Below are positions 27,213-35,164 of a DNA stretch of 64,000 nt, in pieces; within the stretch, counting starts at the first letter, position 1, and each line of letters begins with the position of its first letter. The notes beneath the pieces are model-generated. The model made no database searches. It was not told the DNA's origin and saw nothing but the letters and a program-made list of their open reading frames with translations. The stretch is from NCBI GenBank assembly GCA_045631465.1, contig JAZQUV010000011.1, forward strand, positions 1 to 64,000. The letters are read 5' to 3'. The position numbers were made by a program, and so were the translations under genes. Source of the DNA: Aphodosoma sp045631465. Lineage in GTDB: Bacteria; Bacteroidota; Bacteroidia; Bacteroidales; Paludibacteraceae.

Positions 27213-27878
27213 TTATTTACCCTTAATCTCAACGCCAGACTCTTGTTCAAATTCCGCTGTCATATCTGCCAATTCTTTATCTAAAAAAACATCAACATCT
27301 TCATCATTTTTACGAGCCCTAAAACAATAAGCAACACTATGAATTGCACCAAATGCCCTATTCAAATCCTTTTTAGCCATATAACCTGTATTCTCAAAAC
27401 CCATTTCACGAGCTTCGGTTGCATCTGTGATATTCGCACCAAGATAAACAAATGTCCAACCATACTTGTCGGTTTGATGTTGAATGCGCTCGCGAGCATC
27501 TTTATGTGTATATCGACGCGAAGCATTTTCCTTACCATCGGTAATCACAACCACCATATTTTTAGCAGGTCGCTCCGACTCTGGCATTGCAGCCAACCAC
27601 TCTCCTATTCTATCCACAGCGATGCAAACTGCATCATTCAGCGCTGTACATCCTCCTGGAGTATAAACCAACTCGCCCACTTCATTCACATCTTTACCTA
27701 CAAAACACTCTTCAACCCTATCTTCAAACTTAAACATCGACACCGTGCATTTACCTTCTTTCACTGCACGTTGCTCGTCAATAACTTTCTGAAAACCTCC
27801 TATCACATCGGCTTCAGATCCATGCATACTACCGCTTTGATCGATAATAAAACAAACATTTACATAATTTTCTTTCAT
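27213..27878 (-). CDS. von Willebrand factor A domain protein
   Basis: The protein has 221 residues and is essentially a single vWA domain. The MIDAS motif is FIIDQSGSM at about 10-18, a threonine follows in TPGGCTALND at about 73-82, and ITDGKE lies at about 111-116. No signal peptide is visible, so it is cytosolic. Stand-alone vWA proteins of this type resemble those used with phage or tellurite-type modules or as chaperone partners. The neighbour at 27967 is on the same strand 88 bp upstream but has its own promoter. No partner ATPase is nearby. Its role is unknown. Confidence 0.82.
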   Translation of the reverse strand: MKENYVNVCFIIDQSGSMHGSEADVIGGFQKVIDEQRAVKEGKCTVSMFKFEDRVEECFVGKDVNEVGELVYTPGGCTALNDAVCIAVDRIGEWLAAMPESERPAKNMVVVITDGKENASRRYTHKDARERIQHQTDKYGWTFVYLGANITDATEAREMGFENTGYMAKKDLNRAFGAIHSVAYCFRARKNDEDVDVFLDKELADMTAEFEQESGVEIKGK

Positions 27879-27910
27879 AGCATAAAATTTTTTAATTGTT
27901 TTTTACGCTA

Positions 27911-27918
27911 CAAAGTTA
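27911..27918 (-). promoter_or_regulatory. -7 box (TAACTTTG) of the vWA gene
   Basis: TAACTTTG on the minus strand lies 33 bp before the ATG at 27878. A matching -33 element is not obvious. Confidence 0.6.
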
Positions 27919-27966
27919 CAACCATTATATCACCCCATAAAATCTTGGCAAGTCTTATCGTCAATC

Positions 27967-28971
27967 TTACCACGTACACCTCAAATCCACCAACCCCCTA
28001 TTCAATTTGATTTTCTTAGACTCACCTCTCTTGCCCGAAATCACATAATAATCTGCCAAATCATTATTAAATCTACTCACAAACGCCTCCTTCACGCGCG
28101 AACAAGTAACATTTATCGTGTTTTGAAATGGATCTACCAATGCCTCTACAGCTTCGCGTTGAGCATCACCACTCGACAAATTCGACACCTTTGCATATAT
28201 TTTCATCAATTCATCTTTATAGTCTGGCAAATCCTTAAACGCTATCCCATCGGCATACTTCAAATACAACAAATACAATGCTTTTGCCGTAGGTCTCATC
28301 TCTATCTCCATTTCGTTATAGTTTGGCAAAATTATTCTACCCACCTCCGTAACTACCATTCTACTCAATTTAGGTTCACCTTTTACTATATTCAATATAG
28401 TTGCATAATCCACCCCCAACTGTTTCAAACGCTCAACAGCCACAGCCACTTGGGCAGTCAACTCCTCTATTTCATCTTCTGGCTCTGAAAAAGTCAAACG
28501 ACAACAAATCGATTCAAAGGATGGTCGAGCAATACGTAATCTCTTAGATTTAGATAACTCTTCATCACTATCATCTTTAAGCTTTTCCGAATAACAAATA
28601 TTCGATTCTTCTACTTTATCTATATTCCCCCTAAAAAGACCAAAACGAGGTTCGATTATATCATCAAAAAGAACTTCTAAACTATCATTAGAATCAAAAA
28701 AAGTGAGTGTACCATCCTTCTCTACAATAATAAAACCACTCCCTGTTATATCCAACCCACTCTGCTTGATGATGGCATCATACAAAGTTCGTTCATCAAA
28801 CTCAACATTAGGCATAGCATACCTAATCACCTCTGGCAAGTAAACTAACCGCTTTCCAGCATACTTAAATATATTACGATAAAAATCTATATCACATATT
28901 GATTTTGAAGCATCTACAGAAGCTCCTTCTACATAAATTGCATCGTTAGGGATAAATTTAAAACCTTCCAT
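27967..28971 (-). CDS. Uncharacterised protein with C-terminal helical/winged-helix-like region
   Basis: I chose ATG 28971 (334 residues), because a TAACTTTG promoter box at 28996-29003 lies within the longer open frame. I do not recognise a named family. The N-terminal half has mixed alpha/beta character with IIVEKDGTLTFFDS. An acidic, Ser/Lys-rich linker (about 120-150) follows. The C-terminal about 120 residues (RPTAKALYLLYLKYADGIAF, then CSRVKEAFVSRFNNDLADYY and ISGKRGESKKIKLNRGLVDL) resemble a helical DNA-binding-like region that I recall from other Bacteroidales hypothetical proteins. A regulator role is inference only. Confidence 0.65.
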   Translation of the reverse strand: MEGFKFIPNDAIYVEGASVDASKSICDIDFYRNIFKYAGKRLVYLPEVIRYAMPNVEFDERTLYDAIIKQSGLDITGSGFIIVEKDGTLTFFDSNDSLEVLFDDIIEPRFGLFRGNIDKVEESNICYSEKLKDDSDEELSKSKRLRIARPSFESICCRLTFSEPEDEIEELTAQVAVAVERLKQLGVDYATILNIVKGEPKLSRMVVTEVGRIILPNYNEMEIEMRPTAKALYLLYLKYADGIAFKDLPDYKDELMKIYAKVSNLSSGDAQREAVEALVDPFQNTINVTCSRVKEAFVSRFNNDLADYYVISGKRGESKKIKLNRGLVDLRCTW

Positions 28972-28995
28972 AATCAACATATTTATATTACACAA

Positions 28996-29003
28996 CAAAG
29001 TTA
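28996..29003 (-). promoter_or_regulatory. -7 box (TAACTTTG) setting the start of the 27967-28971 gene
   Basis: The box lies 24 bp before ATG 28971 and inside a 31-codon open extension. It decides the start. Confidence 0.6.
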
Positions 29004-29040
29004 CTCTTTTTCTACGAATAAAGTTATAAAAAAAATAGAT

Positions 29041-29097
29041 TTTAACAATAATTATGAATCGCAAATTATGAATTATGAATTAAATTTGCTAACTTTG
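29041..29097 (+). promoter_or_regulatory. -7 box of riboswitch transcript behind a GAATTAT array
   Basis: TAACTTTG at 29090-29097 lies seven bases before the TPP riboswitch. The -33 region is occupied by tandem GAATTAT words (about 29052-29082). The same arrangement precedes gldB at 31918-31964. Confidence 0.6.
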
Positions 29098-29103
29098 CGC
29101 AGT

Positions 29104-29268
29104 CTTAACTATGGGGGTGCCAAAATCCAGTTGAAAGTTGAAAATTGAAAGTTGAAAGTTTTTTGTTTCGCAATAAATTTCAAATTTCAAGTTTCAAATT
29201 TCAAATTGAGTATTTGGCTGAGATCACACCCTTTGAACCTGGGCAGGTTATGCTGCCAAGGGAATAAG
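29104..29268 (+). ncRNA. TPP (THI-box) riboswitch
   Basis: The conserved parts are GGGGGTGCC at 29113-29121, GGCTGAGATCACACCC at 29217-29231, TTTGAACCTGGGCAGGTTATG near 29233-29252 and CTGCCAAGGGAATAAG to 29268. CTTA/TAAG can close P1. The variable P3 arm is about 95 nt and consists of GTTGAAA-type repeats (29131-29160) facing TTTCAAA-type repeats (29170-29207). It controls the TonB receptor downstream in response to thiamine pyrophosphate. Confidence 0.93.
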
Positions 29269-29294
29269 TATGAAACCTATAGTAGCAAGTAATA

Positions 29295-29352
29295 AGTAGC
29301 AAGTCGTAAGCAATCTTACAACTTAAAGCGAATAAGACTTACTACTTTTTTT
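29295..29352 (+). terminator. Probable expression-platform terminator of the TPP riboswitch
   Basis: AGTAGCAAGTC (29295-29305) pairs with GACTTACTACT (29336-29346), 10 of 11 positions, followed by seven T. It is built from the same AGTAGTAAGTCGTAAG word as the kbl-tdh spacer. Confidence 0.65.
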
Positions 29353-29409
29353 TATTTTCTACTATCTCCTATTAGTTGAGCATTATGATTATTAATACAT
29401 TAATGTTCA

Positions 29410-31716
29410 ATGACAATGAAAAAATCACTCGCAATCCTCGTTGCCTATCTAGCAACATGTTTGGCACTTCAAGCCGAACCTGTAGTGAAATACTACAACG
29501 ATTCCACCGAAACTCAACATGCCGATTTAGAGGAGATTACCATTACCTCTACGCGCATCAACAACTCTGGCACTCTTGCCAAGCAAGAGATTAAATCAGA
29601 GGATCTACAACTCACCAACACCGGCGTAAATCTCCCTTTTTTACTACAAATGACACCTTCGCTCGTGGCTACGTCCGACGATGGATTAGGCATTGGCTAC
29701 ACCTATTTTCGCATACGTGGCACCGACCACACTCGCATCAACACCACCGTGAATGGCGTGCCGCTCAACGACTCGGAGTCGCAAACCGTGTTTTGGGTGA
29801 ATATGACCGACATTGCATCATCGACCAATAGTGTTGAGGTTCAGCGTGGTGTGGGCACTTCGACCAATGGTGCCGCCGCTTTTGGTGCTTCGGTCAATAT
29901 GCAAACCTCAAAAGCATCACCCGAACCATACACCCAATTGTCGTTCAACGGCGGTATGTACAACACCTTCCGCGAAGAGGCTAAAATAGGTACAGGCATT
30001 ATGCCTAACGGATTTGCTTTTGATGCACGTGTATCGAAAGTAAACTCCGACGGCTATCTCGAACGCGCCTTTTCCGACCTACTCTCTTACTATACTTCAG
30101 GGGCTTGGTATGGCGATCAAACAATGGTGAAACTGCTTTTCTTTGGTGGCAACGAAACCACCTATATGGCATGGGATGGCGTATCGGCAGATGACCTAAA
30201 GACCAACCGTCGCTATAATCCTGCGGGTCAATACATCGACGACGATGGCAACATTGCCTACTACGACAACCAAACCGACAACTACGCTCAACAACACGTG
30301 CAACTGCATGCCACTCATTCTTTCAACTCTCATTGGGACCTCAACGCCGCCCTACACTACACCCATGGCGCTGGCTATTACGAACAATACAAGTGCGACG
30401 CCAAATTCTCAGCATACAGACTCGACAACTATATAAATGATGCTGGCGAAGAGATAAAACGCTCCGACCTTGTTCGCCAAAAACACCTTGGCAACCACTT
30501 CTATGGCGGTGTGGCTGCCATAAACTATCGCAATAGCCAAGTGCAAGCCTCACTCGGCGGTGGCGCAAACAACTACAATGGCAACCACTGGGGCAATATC
30601 ATTTGGCTCCGCTCCGCACCACAAATCTCTCAACTCTTAACTCTCAACTCTCAACTTTCGGAATACTACCGTAGCCGTGGCGACAAATTCGACGCAAACA
30701 TCTATATCAAAGCCAATTGGAAAATCACACAATCTCTCAACCTCTATGGCGACCTACAATACCGCCACATCGACTATAAGATTAAAGGTATCAACGACGA
30801 GGACTTGAGCGAACTCAATGTGCATAAAACCTACAATTTCTTCAACCCTAAAGCCGGCATTTCGTATGTCCACCAAGGGCATACGGGCTACTTCAACTTT
30901 GCAGTAGCCAACCGCGAGCCAAGTCGCGCCAACTTCACCGAGGCGGGCGTCAACGACATACCTTTACCCGAGCGTCTCTACGACTACGAGTTTGGTTATC
31001 AATATCTTCACCGCCGATTTGGTGTAGGCGCAAACTTCTACTTTATGGACTACTACAACCAACTCGTGCTCACTGGTCAGTACTCCGACGTAGGTGCTTA
31101 TCTCACCAAAAATGTTGACCGCAGCTATCGTATGGGCGTCGAACTCACTGCTGGTGTGGAAATTACTAAATGGTTGCGTTGGGACCTCAATGCCACCCTC
31201 TCGATGAACAAAATCATCAACTTCAGCGATTGGGCTGACGATTGGTATGCCGACTGGGATGACCCCGTAGTGGCAGAACACGGTGGCCAAGTGCTTGTCA
31301 ACTACGGCACTACCAACATATCGTTCTCGCCAAACGTCATTGCTGGTAGCAACATCCAATTCGACTACAAAGGCTTCCAAGCCAACCTACTCACCAACTA
31401 TGTCGGCAAACAATATCTCGACAACACCAACACCCCCCACGCCATGCTCGACGACTACTGCGTCAGCAACTTACGACTTGCCTATACCTTAGACTTTAAT
31501 AAAGAAAACCAAACAACAACCATCAAAAATATATCTTTCCACATCCTACTCAACAACCTATTCAACACTCGCTACGAATCGAATGGCGGCGTCTATGGCT
31601 ACTTCGAGGGGGCTGACGCCAACGGCAACTATCTCCCCGAAAACCAACTCCACACCCCATGGTACTACGCCCAAGCAGGAATTAATGTGCATGCAGGGAT
31701 TACAATAAACTTCTAA
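29410..31716 (+). CDS. TonB-dependent receptor, probably for thiamine
   Basis: The protein has 768 residues; the start may be ATG 29410 or 29416, and the second gives MKKSLAILVAYL. A signal peptide ends near ALQA. The plug domain (about 40-165) has EEITITSTRINNSG, FRIRGTDHTRINTTVNGVPL and VEVQRGVGTSTNGAAAFGAS. A 22-strand-type barrel ends in the aromatic C-terminus GITINF. Because a TPP riboswitch lies in its leader, import of thiamine or a precursor is the best inference. It matches the Bacteroides outer-membrane thiamine transporter arrangement, but the usual PnuT neighbour is absent. Residues about 408-418 (SQLLTLNSQLS) are encoded by an inserted short-period repeat. Confidence 0.9.
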   Translation: MTMKKSLAILVAYLATCLALQAEPVVKYYNDSTETQHADLEEITITSTRINNSGTLAKQEIKSEDLQLTNTGVNLPFLLQMTPSLVATSDDGLGIGYTYFRIRGTDHTRINTTVNGVPLNDSESQTVFWVNMTDIASSTNSVEVQRGVGTSTNGAAAFGASVNMQTSKASPEPYTQLSFNGGMYNTFREEAKIGTGIMPNGFAFDARVSKVNSDGYLERAFSDLLSYYTSGAWYGDQTMVKLLFFGGNETTYMAWDGVSADDLKTNRRYNPAGQYIDDDGNIAYYDNQTDNYAQQHVQLHATHSFNSHWDLNAALHYTHGAGYYEQYKCDAKFSAYRLDNYINDAGEEIKRSDLVRQKHLGNHFYGGVAAINYRNSQVQASLGGGANNYNGNHWGNIIWLRSAPQISQLLTLNSQLSEYYRSRGDKFDANIYIKANWKITQSLNLYGDLQYRHIDYKIKGINDEDLSELNVHKTYNFFNPKAGISYVHQGHTGYFNFAVANREPSRANFTEAGVNDIPLPERLYDYEFGYQYLHRRFGVGANFYFMDYYNQLVLTGQYSDVGAYLTKNVDRSYRMGVELTAGVEITKWLRWDLNATLSMNKIINFSDWADDWYADWDDPVVAEHGGQVLVNYGTTNISFSPNVIAGSNIQFDYKGFQANLLTNYVGKQYLDNTNTPHAMLDDYCVSNLRLAYTLDFNKENQTTTIKNISFHILLNNLFNTRYESNGGVYGYFEGADANGNYLPENQLHTPWYYAQAGINVHAGITINF
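30629..30662. repeat. Short-period repeat inside the TonB receptor gene
   Basis: CTCAACTCTTAACTCTCAAC and a following CTCAACTTTC run in frame and encode SQLLTLNSQLS in a barrel region. It is the same word family as at 25184-25220. Confidence 0.75.
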
Positions 31717-31723
31717 ATAAAAC

Positions 31724-31755
31724 AAAAAGGCTGATTATCACAATCAGCCTTTTTT
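31724..31755 (+). terminator. Terminator after the TonB receptor
   Basis: AAAAAGGCTGATT pairs with AATCAGCCTTTTT, 7 nt after the stop codon. Confidence 0.92.
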
Positions 31756-31791
31756 ATTATCTCAAAATCCCCTACTCTCACCCTACCTTCA

Positions 31792-31857
31792 ACATACTAT
31801 AAATATAGGATAAATATAGGATAAATATACTATAAACATACTATAAACATACTATAA
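31792..31857. repeat. 11-bp-unit tandem array, six units
   Basis: The units are ACATACTATAA, two of ATATAGGATAA, ATATACTATAA and two of ACATACTATAA. They are the same words, in the same outer-CT and inner-GG order, as the array at 831-929. Confidence 0.9.
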
Positions 31858-31956
31858 CCGAAAGAGCAAAACAATTAAATCCACATTTCACCACAAAAAA
31901 TCTCATTTTTAACAATAATTATGAATTATGAATTATGAATTATGAATTAAAACAAG

Positions 31957-31964
31957 TACCTTTG
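31957..31964 (+). promoter_or_regulatory. -7 box (TACCTTTG) immediately before gldB
   Basis: TACCTTTG ends 5 bp before the gldB ATG. With a start site a few bases downstream of the box, the mRNA would be leaderless or nearly so. Upstream lie four GAATTAT words. Confidence 0.55.
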
Positions 31965-31969
31965 CATTC

Positions 31970-32971
31970 ATGAAACGATATATATACATAACACTAGCAA
32001 TCGCATTTGCTCTAATTAGTTGCAAACGCGAAAAACGACATGCCAATCTCACTGGTATCGACTTTGACATAAAAATCGAACGCTTCGACAGCGCTTTTTG
32101 GGCTATGGACACCAACAATATAGCCGAAGAGTTTACGGCTCTACAGGCCAAATACCCCGATATTACGCCCATCTACACAGAAAAAGTCGTACGATTTGGT
32201 TCCCCTAACGATGAGATTACACACAGAACGTATAGCTTATTCAAAAACGACTCTGCCGTACAATTGCTCTACAACGATGCACTCCGCATCTACTCCGACA
32301 TGAGCGACATAGAGCGCGATTTGACCACTGCGTTCCGTCGTGCACGATACTTTTTGCCTCAATTCCCCACTCCACGCATCTACTGCCATGTGTCGGGCTT
32401 CAATCAAAGTATGATTGTGGCCGAATCGTTCATTTCCCTCAGCATCGACAACTACCTTGGCGAGCAATATCCTATATACGAAGAGATTGGCATATACAAA
32501 TACCAACGCCCTAACATGCGCAGAGAAAAAGTTGCATCCGATTACATCACTGCTTGGATTTCGTCAGAATTCTCAAATAGCGTTGCCAATAATCTGCTAA
32601 CCGACATGATTCATCATGGCAAAATCCTATACACCGTGTCAGTGCTACTCCCCGAAACCCCAGAACATATTATAATGGGATACAGCCAAGAGCAATGGAA
32701 ATGGGTAAAGAAAAACGAACCTACTATGTGGAACACATTAGTTCAATCGCGCGACCTCTACACCACAAGTATGATTGTAAAAAGCAAATACATCAACGAC
32801 GGACCTTTCACTTTGCCTTTCTCTCAAGAGTCACCGGGCAGAGCTGGCGCATACCTTGGTTGGCAAATAGTAGAAAGCTACATGCGCAACAATCCCGAAA
32901 TTTCTATACAACAACTACTACAACAACCCGATGCTCAAATCATCCTTAACCGCTCAAATTATCAACCATAA
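31970..32971 (+). CDS. gldB: Gliding motility/type IX secretion lipoprotein GldB
   Basis: The protein has 333 residues. The lipobox FALISC gives Cys18. The mature protein shows GldB family features: FDIKIERFDSAFW near the start, YFLPQFPTPRIYCHVSGFNQ, LSIDNYLGEQYPIYEE and SPGRAGAYLGWQIVESYM near the end. GldB is needed for gliding in Flavobacterium and is widespread in Bacteroidota with type IX secretion. A structural relation to M1-like or DUF2268 folds is only a family observation. Its gene is 15 kb from the gldKLMN operon, with its own promoter. The fur gene starts 28 bp downstream. Confidence 0.88.
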   Translation: MKRYIYITLAIAFALISCKREKRHANLTGIDFDIKIERFDSAFWAMDTNNIAEEFTALQAKYPDITPIYTEKVVRFGSPNDEITHRTYSLFKNDSAVQLLYNDALRIYSDMSDIERDLTTAFRRARYFLPQFPTPRIYCHVSGFNQSMIVAESFISLSIDNYLGEQYPIYEEIGIYKYQRPNMRREKVASDYITAWISSEFSNSVANNLLTDMIHHGKILYTVSVLLPETPEHIIMGYSQEQWKWVKKNEPTMWNTLVQSRDLYTTSMIVKSKYINDGPFTLPFSQESPGRAGAYLGWQIVESYMRNNPEISIQQLLQQPDAQIILNRSNYQP

Positions 32972-32999
32972 ATTAGTTGTATAGCACGATTTAATAATT

Positions 33000-33452
33000 A
33001 TGGAATCAAAAAAAACACCCCAAGAGCAACTAAATGCCTACATCAAAGCTCACAACCTACGCCACACCTACGAGCGAGAACGCGTGCTTGAGCATATACT
33101 AACAATCGACGGACATTTCACCGTACAATCTGTCCACGAGCAAATGAATGTCGAACAACCCATTGCTCGAGGTTCGATATACAACATATTAGAATTATTC
33201 GAAAAAGTAGGAATCATTATACGCCACCCTTTCCCTGGCAATGAGGCGCAATACGAAACTACTACTCGCGCCAATACTCATCACCACCGAATCTGCATAT
33301 CTTGCGGTGCAATAAAGGAGTTTTCCGACCAGAAATTCACCAGAGCAATCAAAAACCGCACTTTTTCGACATTCGAAAAACGTTTCCACTCAATATACCT
33401 CTATGGTTTGTGCAAAAAATGCCAACCAAAAACCAAAAAGACCAAAAAATAA
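33000..33452 (+). CDS. Fur family transcriptional regulator
   Basis: The protein has 150 residues. An N-terminal winged helix (LRHTYERERVLEHIL; HFTVQSVHEQM; IARGSIYNILELFEKVGII) is followed by the metal-binding half with THHHRICISCGAIKEF and a C-terminal CKKC pair, so a structural zinc site of four cysteines is likely. Whether it senses iron, zinc or peroxide cannot be decided. It is 28 bp after gldB, so the two may be co-transcribed. A terminator follows. Confidence 0.92.
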   Translation: MESKKTPQEQLNAYIKAHNLRHTYERERVLEHILTIDGHFTVQSVHEQMNVEQPIARGSIYNILELFEKVGIIIRHPFPGNEAQYETTTRANTHHHRICISCGAIKEFSDQKFTRAIKNRTFSTFEKRFHSIYLYGLCKKCQPKTKKTKK

Positions 33453-33465
33453 GACAAGACATAAA

Positions 33466-33501
33466 AAAAGACTCACTACATCGGTTTGTAGTGAGTCTTT
33501 T
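33466..33501. terminator. Bidirectional terminator
   Basis: AAAAGACTCACTACA pairs perfectly with TGTAGTGAGTCTTTT around a 6-nt loop, between the convergent fur and NUDIX genes. Confidence 0.92.
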
Positions 33502-33510
33502 CTTATAAAT

Positions 33511-34239
33511 TTAATCGTTCCTATTCTTTCGCTTTGTATAAGTAAAATACCTAGCAGCGCGGTGAGGAACTCCAACTTCTGTTTCTGCCAAGGCCGAGAT
33601 GCCTTCGAGTTGCATCATGCGCTTTTGGAAGTTGCGCACATCGCTCTTCTTCTGATAAATGGTATCATGAAGATTTCGCAACTGAGTCATCGTGAACTTT
33701 TTAGGCAAAAGTTCAAACATGAGATATGGTTCATACTTCAATTTCAATCGAATGCTTTCCAATGCATCGGCAATAATATCCTTATGGTCAAACGCCAAAC
33801 TCTCTTTCCGATACTCCTCAATATCCAACCAAACAGTTTGCCCTTTCTGACTAGATTGTTGCTTCACTCGATTACTTATCTTAATCAAAGCCACATACCC
33901 CACCGTCACAAGACGACTAATGTTCAACCGTTTCACCTTTTCCATCCAAGGTTCATCTGCTTCTGTGCTACGATGTGGATTACCAAAAGCCTTAAATTGA
34001 TGTAAATAAATATTGGTCAACCCCGTATATTCCTCCAAAATTCGATATGCTGCACTATCCAAATCTTCATGTGGCAAAATTATACTACCTGGCAATTTCC
34101 GATTATTATATCCATCTAACTTCTCATACGATTGACAATCGTTGCGTTCTAACAGTAATACTTTCAAACGATTACCATCAAACCCAAACACCACACAATC
34201 GACCGAAATCTCTGGTTTATAAACCATTTCGTTACTCAT
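33511..34239 (-). CDS. NUDIX-domain protein with C-terminal winged helix (NrtR-like)
   Basis: The protein has 242 residues. The N-terminal NUDIX domain (about 8-150) is followed by a winged-helix region with LPKKFTMTQLRNLHDTIY and NFQKRMMQLEGI. The NUDIX box reads GSIILPHEDLDSAAYRILEE. The spacing is altered and one of the Glu positions of the REUxEE core is Ile, so catalysis is doubtful. This is the pattern of NrtR-type regulators, which bind ADP-ribose derivatives or sugars and control neighbouring metabolic genes. The divergent neighbour is a HAD phosphatase of the beta-phosphoglucomutase type, a possible target. Confidence 0.85.
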   Translation of the reverse strand: MSNEMVYKPEISVDCVVFGFDGNRLKVLLLERNDCQSYEKLDGYNNRKLPGSIILPHEDLDSAAYRILEEYTGLTNIYLHQFKAFGNPHRSTEADEPWMEKVKRLNISRLVTVGYVALIKISNRVKQQSSQKGQTVWLDIEEYRKESLAFDHKDIIADALESIRLKLKYEPYLMFELLPKKFTMTQLRNLHDTIYQKKSDVRNFQKRMMQLEGISALAETEVGVPHRAARYFTYTKRKNRND

Positions 34240-34267
34240 AAAAGTTGTTTTTTTTATTATTTTGCCA

Positions 34268-34298
34268 CAAAGTTAACACTTATTTTACAAATAACAAA
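34268..34298 (-). promoter_or_regulatory. Promoter of the NUDIX/NrtR-like gene
   Basis: On the minus strand TTTG (34295-34298), 19 bp, TAACTTTG (34268-34275). Confidence 0.75.
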
Positions 34299-34350
34299 AT
34301 TATTAATAAAAAAAAGAGGAAAAAAAGTACATTAAACAAAAAAAATATAT

Positions 34351-34358
34351 TACCTTTG
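34351..34358 (+). promoter_or_regulatory. -7 box (TACCTTTG) of the HAD gene
   Basis: The box lies 34 bp before the ATG at 34393. No -33 TTG is seen, which fits a regulated promoter. Confidence 0.5.
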
Positions 34359-34392
34359 TAGTTGAATTATTGTGCCATAATAAAATCAACCA

Positions 34393-35118
34393 ATGGAACA
34401 AGCTATACAAAACTATTTATCTAAAAATCAACACTCATCTCTTAATATAAAGGCTGCCTTCTTCGACATGGATGGCGTGCTATTTAACTCAATGCCCTAC
34501 CATGCCGAGGCGTGGAAACGCACAATGAATGCTCATGGCATTCCTTTCGAACTCCACGATGCATATGTTTGCGAGGGCAGAACGGGCGCAAGTGTGATAA
34601 ACGAAATGTTTCTCAAACACCACAATCGTCTTGCCACCGAAGAGGAAATTCAATCGATGTACCGCGAAAAAAGCGATTGTTTCAACTCCATTTCGGTAGT
34701 AGAACGCATACCCAACATATTACCTCTCTTGGAGCAACTCAAAGCCGATGGCATCGATATATATATTGTGACTGGCTCGGGTCAAGAGTCTTTGTTGGAT
34801 CGTCTCAACAAATGGTTCCCCGACATATTCTCTAAAGAGAAAATGGTGACGGCCTTCGACGTGAAAAAAGGTAAACCCGATCCAGAGCCATATTTGATAG
34901 CACTAGCCAAATCGGGTGTTCAACCCAACGAGGCTTTCGTGGTCGAGAATGCACCCCTTGGCGTACGTTCGAGCGTAGCCGCTGGGCTATTCACTTTCGC
35001 TGTCAACACTGGCATTCTCACAACCGAAGAGTTGGAGTGCGAAATCAACAATAGTGGCATCGTATTGCCCGACATGAAAGCCGTAAAAGAATACTACGAA
35101 ACCAACCTTAAACACTAA
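34393..35118 (+). CDS. HAD-superfamily phosphatase/phosphoglucomutase-like
   Basis: The protein has 241 residues. Motif I is AFFDMDGVLFNSMPYHAEAW (Asp nucleophile at about 24), motif II IVTGSG, and the lysine and acidic motif AFDVKKGKPDPEPYLIAL with ENAPLGVRSSVAAG. A helical cap sits after motif I, as in beta-phosphoglucomutase and sugar-phosphate phosphatases. The exact substrate is not readable. It is divergent from the NrtR-like regulator and 46 bp before kbl. Confidence 0.88.
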   Translation: MEQAIQNYLSKNQHSSLNIKAAFFDMDGVLFNSMPYHAEAWKRTMNAHGIPFELHDAYVCEGRTGASVINEMFLKHHNRLATEEEIQSMYREKSDCFNSISVVERIPNILPLLEQLKADGIDIYIVTGSGQESLLDRLNKWFPDIFSKEKMVTAFDVKKGKPDPEPYLIALAKSGVQPNEAFVVENAPLGVRSSVAAGLFTFAVNTGILTTEELECEINNSGIVLPDMKAVKEYYETNLKH

Positions 35119-35164
35119 AATAAAATCATTAATAACTAATCATTAATAACTAAACATTAAAGTT

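Noticed and set aside
33403..34005. Plus-strand 200-codon frame across the fur-NUDIX junction
   Set aside because: It spans a perfect terminator hairpin and is antisense to the NUDIX gene.
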